From: an uncultured Pseudoflavonifractor sp.
Lineage (GTDB): Bacteria; Bacillota; Clostridia; Oscillospirales; Oscillospiraceae
NCBI GenBank assembly: GCA_904419835.1
Contig: CAJFTA010000028.1
Span: 1 to 27,695 of the forward strand
Length of the DNA: 27,695 nucleotides
Direction of reading: 5' to 3'
Below the pieces are notes generated by a model that worked only from the letters and a program-made list of their open reading frames with translations, was not told where the DNA came from and made no database searches. Shown piece after piece: positions 21,538 through 27,695 of this stretch (position 1 is the first letter of the stretch; the number at the start of each line of letters is the position of its first letter). The position numbers and the translations under genes were made by a program.

Positions 21538-22647
21538 TTACACGTTAAACCGGAAGAGGACGATGTCTCCATCCTTCATCACATACTCCTTGCCCTCGGA
21601 GCGCACGAGGCCCTTTTCCTTGGCGGCGGCCATGGAGCCGCAGGCCTTCAGGTCCTCAAAAGACACCACCTCGGCGCGGATAAAGCCCCGCTCAAAGTCG
21701 GTGTGGATCTTGCCGGCGGCCTGGGGGGCCTTGGTACCCTTTTTAATCGTCCAGGCCCGGCACTCGTCCTCGCCGGCGGTGAGGAAGGAGATGAGGCCCA
21801 GCAGGGTGTAGCTGGCCTTGATGAGCCGGTCCAGACCGGACTCAGCGATGCCCAGGTCGTCCAGGAACATCTTCTTCTCGTCGGCGTCCAGCTCGGCGAT
21901 TTCGGCCTCCAGCTTGGCGCAGACGGGAATCACCTGGGCCCCCTCCTTGGCGGCCAGCTCCTCTACAATCTTGTAATAGGCGTTGCTCTGGCAGTCGGCA
22001 AAGCCGTCCTCGTCCAGATTGGCGGCGTAGATGATGGGCTTCAGGCTCAGCAGCTCGGAGGTGGCGATAAGCTCGGCATCGTCCTCGTCGCACGCAAAGG
22101 AGCGGGCGGAGTTGCCGTCGTTGAGCCAGTCCTTCAGGGCGGAGAACACCTCCACCTCGTGGAGGTACTTCTTGTCGCCCTTGGCGGCCTTCTGGGCCCG
22201 GTCGATGCGCCGCTCCACCATCTCCACGTCGGCCATGATGAGTTCGATGTCAATGACGCCGATGTCGCCGGCGGGGTCTACGGGCACGTTGGTGCTGGTG
22301 TCGGCCACCACGTGCATGATGTTCTCATCGTCAAAGCAGCGGACCACGTGGACAATGGCGTCGCACTCACGGATGTTGGCCAGGAACTTGTTGCCCAGGC
22401 CCTGACCCTTGGAGGCGCCCTTCACCAGACCAGCGATGTCCACAAACTCCACCACTGCGGGGGTGGTCTTCTTGGGCTGATAGAACGCGGAGAGCCAGTC
22501 CAGCCGACTGTCGGGCACGGCCACCACGCCCACGTTGGGGTCGATGGTACAGAAGGGGTAGTTGGCGCTCTCGGCGCCGGCGTTGGTAATGGCGTTAAAC
22601 AGGGTGCTCTTGCCCACGTTGGGCAGACCCACGATTCCCAGTTTCAT
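21538..22647 (-). CDS. ychF: Redox-regulated ATPase YchF (OLA1 family)
   Basis: 369 residues. YchF is a ribosome-associated P-loop NTPase of the Obg class that prefers ATP. The P-loop GLPNVGKST is at 7-15, the G2/G3 region reads NYPFCTIDPNVGVV and DIAGLVKGAS, and the usual NKxD is replaced by NLDE, the hallmark of ATP preference. A TGS domain forms the C-terminus. AGAGGG precedes the ATG. It has its own promoter and shares a terminator with ppk1. Confidence 0.97.
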   Translation of the reverse strand: MKLGIVGLPNVGKSTLFNAITNAGAESANYPFCTIDPNVGVVAVPDSRLDWLSAFYQPKKTTPAVVEFVDIAGLVKGASKGQGLGNKFLANIRECDAIVHVVRCFDDENIMHVVADTSTNVPVDPAGDIGVIDIELIMADVEMVERRIDRAQKAAKGDKKYLHEVEVFSALKDWLNDGNSARSFACDEDDAELIATSELLSLKPIIYAANLDEDGFADCQSNAYYKIVEELAAKEGAQVIPVCAKLEAEIAELDADEKKMFLDDLGIAESGLDRLIKASYTLLGLISFLTAGEDECRAWTIKKGTKAPQAAGKIHTDFERGFIRAEVVSFEDLKACGSMAAAKEKGLVRSEGKEYVMKDGDIVLFRFNV

Positions 22648-22683
22648 CGGTTGAAAACCCTCTTTCGGTATTTTAACCCTAGT

Positions 22684-22712
22684 ATTATATAGTATGACGG
22701 GCCAAAAAACAA
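22684..22712 (-). promoter_or_regulatory. Promoter of ychF
   Basis: On the minus strand, TTGTTT (22712-22707) and a perfect TATAAT (22689-22684) are 17 bases apart. The start point would lie about 30 bases before the ychF ATG. Confidence 0.8.
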
Positions 22713-22739
22713 GCCTTTGGACGGCGGGAAGGACGATTT

Positions 22740-22785
22740 CAGCGCGCCGGTGGAAATTCCATACGGGATTTCCACCGGCGCGCTG
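22740..22785. terminator. Long perfect hairpin downstream of the deaminase gene
   Basis: An 18-bp perfect stem, 22740-22757 with 22768-22785, has a 10-base loop. It lies 12 bases after the deaminase stop on the minus strand and before the ychF promoter. No T-tract follows it on the minus strand, so it may be a terminator of low efficiency, a 3'-end stabiliser or an inserted palindrome. Confidence 0.6.
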
Positions 22786-22797
22786 ATCTGTGGCACA

Positions 22798-23256
22798 CTA
22801 TTCCTTTACAAAGTAGCTCCGCAGCACGGCCAGACTCTCTTCCCGCATGACGCCGGCGGTCACCTCCGGCCTGAGATAAGAATTCTCAAAGACAATTTTG
22901 CTGCACGCGCTTCCCTTTTCGTGAATCAGCTCACACAGGTCGATATCGCTTGCCCCGTAGACCAGCCGGCCGAGGTTGGTCCAGACCATGGCCCCGCTGC
23001 ACATGAAGCAGGGCTCGCAGCTGGAGTAGAGGGTATACGCGTGCAGGCCGGTTATGCCGGTCTCCTCACTGAACTTGCGAATCAGCCCCAGTTCAGCGTG
23101 ATAGGTGAAATCATGGCGGCTGTAAATCTGGTTCTCATTTGTACAGACAATCTGATTGTCCTTGACCAGCACCGCGCCGAAGGGCTCATTTCCGTGCCTG
23201 GCCGCCTCCGCCGAAAGCCGGATGGCCTCCTTCATAAATTCTCTGTCCCAATCCAT
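22798..23256 (-). CDS. Nucleoside/base deaminase, cytidine-deaminase superfamily
   Basis: 152 residues. The zinc site is complete: H53-A-E55 (in YHAELGLIRK) and PCFMC with C83 and C86. The N-terminal HGNEPFGAVLVKDNQIV is shared by guanine deaminases (GuaD) and tRNA adenosine deaminases (TadA). The family hydrolytically deaminates purine or pyrimidine rings, but the substrate cannot be read from these motifs. It is not next to DNA-processing genes as tadA often is, so a free base or nucleoside is favoured. AAGGAGG precedes the ATG by seven bases. Confidence 0.85.
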   Translation of the reverse strand: MDWDREFMKEAIRLSAEAARHGNEPFGAVLVKDNQIVCTNENQIYSRHDFTYHAELGLIRKFSEETGITGLHAYTLYSSCEPCFMCSGAMVWTNLGRLVYGASDIDLCELIHEKGSACSKIVFENSYLRPEVTAGVMREESLAVLRSYFVKE

Positions 23257-23298
23257 GTGGTCTCCTCCTTGCCGCTGTTCCGGTTGTCTTTTTGAAGT

Positions 23299-23329
23299 AT
23301 TATAATACCATGTTCAGGCATTTTTTCAA
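23299..23329 (-). promoter_or_regulatory. Probable promoter of the deaminase gene
   Basis: On the minus strand, TTGAAA (23329-23324) is followed 16 bases later by TATTAT (23307-23302), or 19 bases later by TATAAT (23304-23299). Both -10 candidates overlap. The gene therefore appears separately transcribed from mgtE upstream. Confidence 0.55.
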
Positions 23330-23355
23330 GCACGGGAACGGCGGGGCGGCATGCC

Positions 23356-24705
23356 TCAGATGGGCAGCAGGACGGAGGCGATATTGAAGTAGACCACCAG
23401 GGAGATGGCGTCCACAATGGTGGTGATAAGGGGGGCCGCCATGATGGCCGGGTCGGCGTGGAACAGCTTGGCAGCCATGGGCAGCACGCCGCCCACGGTC
23501 TTGGCCAGCAGTACGGTGACAAAGAGGGCGAGAGACACCGTGAGGGCAATCATCTCGCTGCCGGGATAGGTGATGATGAGCCGGACAAAGTTGACCGTGC
23601 TGAGGATCACGCCCACCATCATGCTGACCAGCAGCTCCTTCCAGAACACCTTCATAAAGTCCTTGAGCTGGATCTCGCCCACGGCCATGCCCCGGATGAT
23701 GAGGGTGCTGCTCTGGCTGCCGGCGTTTCCGCCGGTATCGGTGAGCATGGGGATAAAGGTGACCAGCAGGGGCATGGCGGAAAAGGCGGCCTCGTACCGG
23801 CCCAGAATGCCGCCGGTGATCATGCCCGAGATCATCAGCACCAGCAGCCACATGATGCGGTGCCTGGCCAGGGTGAAGGCGCTGGTCTTGAGGTAGGGCT
23901 TCTCCGAGGGGGCCATGGCGGCCATTTTCTCAAAGTCCTCGGTGGCCTCCTCCTCCATGACGTCCATGCCGTCATCCACGGTGACAATGCCCACCAGCCG
24001 GTTCTCCGTGTCCACCACGGGCATGGAGATGAAGTCGTACTTCATCATCCGGCCCACCGCAGCCTCCTGGTCCTCGGTGGTCTCGGCGGTGATGACGTCG
24101 GTCTCCATCAGGTCCTCCACCCGCTGTTCGTCCCGGGCGATGAGCAGCTCCCGCACGGTGATGACGCCCTCCAGATGGCGGGCGTTGTCCGTGACGTAGC
24201 AGGTGTAGATGCTCTCCGAGTCCTCACCGGTGCGGCGGATGTGGGCAATGGCCTCGGCCACCGTCATGGACTTCTTCAGATCCATGAACTCGGCGGTCAT
24301 AATGCTGCCAACCGAGTTCTCCGGGTAGTTGAGAAACTGATTGATAAGCCTGCGGGTCTCGGGGCGGGCGTTCTTCAGCACCCGCTTGACCACATTGGCG
24401 GGCAGCTCCTCCAGCATGTCCACCGCGTCGTCCACATAGAGCTCCTCCACAATGGCGGACAGCTCCTGATCCGTGGCGGCGCCCAGAATGGCCTCCTGGT
24501 TCTCGGGGGACAGGTTGGAGAACACCTCCGCCGCCAGCTCCTTGGGCAGGGTGCGGAACACCACCGTGGCCTGCTCGGTGGTCAGCTCCTCCATGAACTC
24601 GGCGATGTCCACCTCGTTTTCCTCGGCCAGAATGGCCTGAAGGGCGTGGTAATCCCGGCGCTCCAGCAGGGCGCGGAGCACCTCAAAATGATTCTTCTTT
24701 TCCAT
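23356..24705 (-). CDS. mgtE: Magnesium transporter MgtE
   Basis: 449 residues in the classic layout. Residues 1-130 form the acidic MgtE_N superhelical domain (EEVDIAEFMEEL is its type of helix, seen here as EENEVDIAEFMEEL), about 135-255 hold two CBS domains that sense intracellular Mg2+ (GSIMTAEFMDL begins the first), and five membrane helices follow from about residue 285, including the pore segment PMLTDTGGNAGSQSSTL. It is a Mg2+ channel of the plasma membrane. CAGGAGGAA precedes the ATG. A leader of about 260 bases contains a small ORF and a long hairpin. Confidence 0.96.
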   Translation of the reverse strand: MEKKNHFEVLRALLERRDYHALQAILAEENEVDIAEFMEELTTEQATVVFRTLPKELAAEVFSNLSPENQEAILGAATDQELSAIVEELYVDDAVDMLEELPANVVKRVLKNARPETRRLINQFLNYPENSVGSIMTAEFMDLKKSMTVAEAIAHIRRTGEDSESIYTCYVTDNARHLEGVITVRELLIARDEQRVEDLMETDVITAETTEDQEAAVGRMMKYDFISMPVVDTENRLVGIVTVDDGMDVMEEEATEDFEKMAAMAPSEKPYLKTSAFTLARHRIMWLLVLMISGMITGGILGRYEAAFSAMPLLVTFIPMLTDTGGNAGSQSSTLIIRGMAVGEIQLKDFMKVFWKELLVSMMVGVILSTVNFVRLIITYPGSEMIALTVSLALFVTVLLAKTVGGVLPMAAKLFHADPAIMAAPLITTIVDAISLVVYFNIASVLLPI

Positions 24706-24760
24706 CGGATATTCCTCCTGTTTGATGAGATGACAGCGAGGAAGTCACCAAATGGACAAA

Positions 24761-24806
24761 GCCGCAGCAGGACCGCCGGACAATCCGTCCAGCCGCCCTC
24801 TGCGGC
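24761..24806 (-). promoter_or_regulatory. Long hairpin in the mgtE leader
   Basis: On the minus strand, 24806-24800 pairs with 24767-24761 (7 bp) and 24799-24787 pairs with 24781-24769 (12 of 13, two wobbles), leaving one bulged base and a GGATT loop. TTTGTCCATTT follows, so it is weakly terminator-like. It lies about 56 bases before the mgtE start and 21 bases after the stop of a small leader ORF. I could not match the leader to the M-box consensus. Confidence 0.6.
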
Positions 24807-24827
24807 GATACTCAAAAGGGGCTCCGA

Positions 24828-24917
24828 TCAGGAAGAGGGGCACAGGCGGACAGCGCCGGCCCGGACCCGCAAATGAATATCACTGCCCATTTTCGTACTT
24901 CGGCCGCATTGGTCCAC
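24828..24917 (-). CDS. Possible 29-codon leader ORF upstream of mgtE
   Basis: The ORF starts at GTG 24917-24915 with a perfect AAGGAGG at 24932-24926, eight bases upstream, and stops at TGA 24830-24828. The product begins MDQCGRSTKMGSD and has no recognised family. The strong ribosome-binding site is the main support. It lies between the predicted mgtE promoter and the leader hairpin, so it may take part in regulation; it could also be accidental. Confidence 0.4.
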   Translation of the reverse strand: MDQCGRSTKMGSDIHLRVRAGAVRLCPSS

Positions 24918-24971
24918 CTGATTTTCCTCCTTTTTCCTATTATTTGACTGGGAATTTCCAGACGCCCCATG

Positions 24972-25000
24972 AGGATAGCATACCCTGCCCGCAAAATCAA
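24972..25000 (-). promoter_or_regulatory. Candidate promoter of mgtE
   Basis: On the minus strand, TTGATT (25000-24995) and TATCCT (24977-24972) are 17 bases apart. The start near 24965 would give a leader of about 260 bases, unusually long for this window. Confidence 0.5.
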
Positions 25001-25171
25001 CCCCTGTTTGTCCATTTTCGGCTATTTTTAGCGAATATGCACGATTTATTTCCTTGACGCCTTAATGGCTTACAAAATCTCGTCCACAAGCGCCCGCACT
25101 CCTGTTTTCAATTGGTTTTGAACTTCCGCTTTCCTGTGCATCGGACAGAGAAAAATGATCGCGCTCCCTAC
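25001..25171. other. AT-richer intergenic stretch with no recognised gene
   Basis: This part of the mgtE-MATE gap has lower GC than its surroundings. I see no credible ORF, RNA gene or strong repeat; the adjoining parts hold the two divergent promoters. Confidence 0.6.
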
Positions 25172-25200
25172 TTGTCAAGAAGGGGCGGAGCGTGTAGAAT
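25172..25200 (+). promoter_or_regulatory. Promoter of the MATE exporter
   Basis: TTGTCA (25172-25177) and TAGAAT (25195-25200) are separated by 17 bases, each one or two mismatches from the sigma-A consensus. The gene's AGGAGGTG and ATG follow within 40 bases. Confidence 0.75.
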
Positions 25201-25238
25201 CGTAGGGCAGTGCGTCAAATTTTCCAGGAGGTGTTCCC

Positions 25239-26606
25239 ATGCGGCTGCTGCGTCCGTCCGGCGACATTACCCAGGGTGCTATTTGGAAGCATCTGCTGGC
25301 CTTTTTCGTTCCCCTCTGGTTTGGTACCTTCTTTCAGCAGCTCTACAACACGGTGGACACCCTGGTGGTGGGCCGCTTCGTGGGCAAGGTGGCGCTGGCC
25401 GCCGTGGGCTCCACAGGCGCCCTGGTCAACCTGACGGTGGGCATCTTCACCGGCCTGGCCAGCGGTGCGGTGGTGGCCATTGCCCAGCACTACGGCGCCC
25501 GCCGGTGGGAGGACCTGCGCAAGGGCGTCCACACCGCCATGCTCCTCTCCCTGCTCATCGGCGCTTTCTTCATGGTGGCGGGCTTCTTCCTTACCCCTTG
25601 GGCCCTCAGGGCGCTGGGGACCAGGGCGGACGCGTTTCCCGGCGCGGAGCTCTATCTGAAGATCTACTTCCTGGGCATGATCCCCAACGTGGTGTACAAC
25701 ATGGGCACCGGCGTGCTCCGGGCTGTGGGCGACTTCCGGCGGCCCCTCTACTTTCTCATCGCCGCGTCGGTCTGCAACATTGTACTGGACCTGGTGCTGG
25801 TGCTGTGCTTCCGTCTGGACGTGGCGGGCGTGGCCATCGCCACGGTGTGCTCCCAGGTGCTCTCCGCCGTACTGGTGGTGGTCTCCCTGATGCGGTCGGA
25901 GACGGCGCCCTACCGCTTCTTCCCCAGGCAGATGCGGCTCTACGCCGAACCGATCCACAGTATTCTGGTCATCGGCGTACCCACTGCTCTCCAGTCGGTC
26001 ATGTACAGCGCCTCCAATCTGTTCATCCAGGCTGCCATCAACTCCTTCAGCACCGACGCCGTGGCCGCCTGGACCGCCTACGGCAAGCTGGATGTGTTCT
26101 TCTGGATGACCATCACCGCCATGTCCCAGTCCCTCACCACCTTTGCCGGCCAGAACTACGGCGCCGGGCAGTATGAGCGGCTCAAGCAGGGTGTGCGGGT
26201 CTCCACGGCCATGATGGCGGGCTTTACCCTGGCCATCAGCGCGGCCATGTTCCTTCTGGCCCGGCCTCTGGTGGCCTTCTTCTGCCCGGATGACGACGTG
26301 CTGGCAATTGGAATTGAGCTGGTGCGGTTCCTGGTGCCCACCTATATCACCTATATCCTGATTGAGCTGCTCACCGGCGCCATCCGGGGCGCGGGCAAGT
26401 CCCTGATACCCATGGTCATCTCGGTGCTGGGCGTGTGCGTGCTCCGCCTGGCCTGGCTCTTCTTTGTGGTGCCTGTTCACCACACCCTGCTGATGGTGGC
26501 CGCCAGTTACCCCATCACCTGGACCATCACCTCGGCGGCCATCTGGATTTACTACCGATTCGGCCACTGGCTGGAGCCCAGGGAAAAGACAGTGCAGAAG
26601 GCATAA
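25239..26606 (+). CDS. MATE family efflux transporter
   Basis: 455 residues with about twelve hydrophobic helices in two six-helix halves. The N-terminal segments WKHLLAFFVPLWFGTFFQQL and YNTVDTLVVGRFVG are typical of the MatE domain, and the second half begins near PTALQSVMYSASNLFIQAAI. MATE proteins of the plasma membrane export organic cations and drugs using H+ or Na+ gradients; the substrate here is unknown. AGGAGGTG precedes the ATG. It stands alone with its own promoter and a terminator. Confidence 0.93.
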   Translation: MRLLRPSGDITQGAIWKHLLAFFVPLWFGTFFQQLYNTVDTLVVGRFVGKVALAAVGSTGALVNLTVGIFTGLASGAVVAIAQHYGARRWEDLRKGVHTAMLLSLLIGAFFMVAGFFLTPWALRALGTRADAFPGAELYLKIYFLGMIPNVVYNMGTGVLRAVGDFRRPLYFLIAASVCNIVLDLVLVLCFRLDVAGVAIATVCSQVLSAVLVVVSLMRSETAPYRFFPRQMRLYAEPIHSILVIGVPTALQSVMYSASNLFIQAAINSFSTDAVAAWTAYGKLDVFFWMTITAMSQSLTTFAGQNYGAGQYERLKQGVRVSTAMMAGFTLAISAAMFLLARPLVAFFCPDDDVLAIGIELVRFLVPTYITYILIELLTGAIRGAGKSLIPMVISVLGVCVLRLAWLFFVVPVHHTLLMVAASYPITWTITSAAIWIYYRFGHWLEPREKTVQKA

Positions 26607-26648
26607 AAAACGCCGCCCGTGCCTCTCCTCAGGCACGGGCGGCGTTTT
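26607..26648. terminator. Bidirectional terminator between the MATE gene and proS
   Basis: A 14-bp GC-rich stem (26611-26624 with 26631-26644) is extended by A/T pairs to 26607 and 26648. It gives GTTTTAT on the plus strand and a T-run from the AAAAAA on the minus strand. It serves both convergent genes. Confidence 0.93.
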
Positions 26649-26670
26649 ATCTCTCATGTGACGGATACAA

Positions 26671-27695
26671 TCAGTAGGACACGCCCCAGTAGATCATGTG
26701 CTTGGCGGGCCTGCCGCAGACGGGGCACACGTCGCCCAGGTGCTCCTGCTCCAGGGGCATGCACCGGGAGGTGACGCCGGCCTCCTCCTTCATGCGGATC
26801 TCACAGGCCTCGTCGCCGCACCACATGGTCTTGGCGAAGCCGCCCCGCTCCTTCATCTTCTCCCGGACCTCCTCCAGGCTGGAGCAGGCGTAGGTGTTGT
26901 CCTCCAGGTTCTTCTTGGCCCGCTGGTACAGGCCGTCGTGGATGGCGTCCAGCATGGCGGCCACGGTCTCCTCAATGCCGTCCAGGGAGACAAAGCGCTT
27001 CTCGCCGCTGTCCCGGCGGACCAGGACGCACTGGTTCTTTTCCATGTCCTTAGGGCCCAGCTCCAGGCGCAGGGGCACGCCCTTCATCTCGTACTCGGCA
27101 AACTTCCAGCCGGCGGACTGGTCGGAGTCATCCATCTTCACCCGGAAGCCGGCCTTGATGAGCCGGTCCATAACGGCCCGGTTGGCGTCCAGAACGCCCT
27201 CCTTGTGCTGGGCCACGGGGATGATGATGACCTGGATGGGGGCGATGCGGGGGGGCAGCACCAGGCCGTTGTTGTCGCCGTGGGTCATAATGATGCCGCC
27301 GATCATGCGGGTGGACACGCCCCAGGAGGTCTGGTGGGGGTGGTGGAGCTGGTTGTCCTTACCGGTGAAGGTGATGTCAAAGGCCTTGGCGAAGCCGTCG
27401 CCGAAGTAGTGGCTGGTGCCGGCCTGGAGGGCCTTCTTGTCGTGCATCATGCACTCCACAGTGTAGGTCTCCTCGGCGCCGTTGAACTTCTCCTTGTCGG
27501 TCTTGCGGCCCTTGACCACGGGCATGGCCAGCACGTTCTCCAGGAAGTCGGCGTAGATGTTGAGCATCTGCCGGGTCTCCTCCCGGGCCTCCTCCTCGGT
27601 GGCGTGCATGGTGTGGCCCTCCTGCCACAGGAACTCCCGGTGGCGCAGGAAGGGGCGGGAGGTCTTCTCCCACCGCAGCACGGAGCACCACTGGT
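26671..27695 (-). CDS. proS: Prolyl-tRNA synthetase, archaeal/eukaryotic type (C-terminal part)
   Basis: The gene runs off the right edge; 341 C-terminal residues are visible. The catalytic motif 2 region reads LRWEKTSRPFLRHREFLWQEGHT, here cited as RPFLRHREFLWQEGHT, and motif 3 is seen at GVSTRMIGGIIMTHGD. The anticodon-binding domain (PIQVIIIPVAQ onward) is followed by a C-terminal zinc domain with cysteines in the MWCGDEAC and VCPVCGRP segments, and the protein ends WGVSY. This C-terminal domain ending in Tyr and the lack of an editing insertion define the archaeal/eukaryotic type. It charges tRNA-Pro. Confidence 0.96.
   Translation of the reverse strand, partial: QWCSVLRWEKTSRPFLRHREFLWQEGHTMHATEEEAREETRQMLNIYADFLENVLAMPVVKGRKTDKEKFNGAEETYTVECMMHDKKALQAGTSHYFGDGFAKAFDITFTGKDNQLHHPHQTSWGVSTRMIGGIIMTHGDNNGLVLPPRIAPIQVIIIPVAQHKEGVLDANRAVMDRLIKAGFRVKMDDSDQSAGWKFAEYEMKGVPLRLELGPKDMEKNQCVLVRRDSGEKRFVSLDGIEETVAAMLDAIHDGLYQRAKKNLEDNTYACSSLEEVREKMKERGGFAKTMWCGDEACEIRMKEEAGVTSRCMPLEQEHLGDVCPVCGRPAKHMIYWGVSY

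Noticed and set aside
21529..22692. A plus-strand ORF opposite ychF
   Set aside because: It mirrors ychF codon by codon, lacks a ribosome-binding site and has low-complexity composition.
24706..25000. M-box magnesium riboswitch before mgtE
   Set aside because: Reading the minus strand, the conserved M-box blocks are not recognisable; a covariance search would settle it.
24812..25015. A 67-codon minus-strand ORF upstream of mgtE
   Set aside because: It starts upstream of the predicted promoter, has no SD and no family features; the shorter GTG ORF with AAGGAGG is better supported.
1..27695. CRISPR arrays, tRNA or rRNA genes, phage or transposase genes
   Set aside because: None was seen on either strand; the repeats found are pairs of gene ends or palindromes, not regularly spaced arrays.

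Overview
This is a GC-rich window from a low-GC-phylum (Bacillota) anaerobe, most likely a Clostridia member of the Oscillospiraceae (Flavonifractor/Pseudoflavonifractor-like). That placement rests on gene order, zinc-type S14, a SpoIIID sporulation regulator, strong AGGAGG ribosome-binding sites and the archaeal/eukaryotic-type prolyl-tRNA synthetase. The genus is an inference.

Region 1 (1-9571, + strand) is the distal spc operon joined to the alpha operon: rpsN (partial), rpsH, rplF, rplR, rpsE, rpmD, rplO, secY, adk, map, a KOW-domain protein, infA, rpmJ, rpsM, rpsK, rpsD, rpoA, rplQ, closed by a strong hairpin. The order is classical. The unusually wide rpsN-rpsH gap holds a 52-bp palindrome and a hairpin that closely resembles the S8-binding core of 16S rRNA. 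The infA-rpmJ gap holds a hairpin-rich insert bracketed by two exact 60-bp copies of the infA 3' end.

Region 2 (9572-17975, +) is a complete shikimate-to-prephenate/phenylpyruvate operon: aroF, aroB, aroA, aroC, pheA, aroK, aroQ, aroE. It supplies all seven steps from PEP + erythrose-4-P to chorismate, plus chorismate mutase and prephenate dehydratase. It is preceded by a promoter, a 30-codon leader ORF rich in Phe/Trp/Tyr codons, mutually exclusive RNA pairings and an intrinsic terminator. This is the architecture of ribosome-mediated transcription attenuation and is the most interesting signal in the window. Inside the operon, the aroA start is duplicated into a 54-codon ORF coupled at both ends by ATGA overlaps, the aroC 3' end is duplicated around an insert related to the infA insert, and the aroQ C-terminus is encoded by an inverted repeat.

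Region 3 (17976-27695) holds spoIIID (-), a coupled ppx-ppk1 polyphosphate pair (+), ychF (-), a nucleoside deaminase (-), mgtE (-) with a long structured leader and a small leader ORF, a MATE exporter (+), and the 3' part of proS (-). Convergent genes share bidirectional terminators.

No rRNA, tRNA, CRISPR array, transposase or prophage gene was seen.
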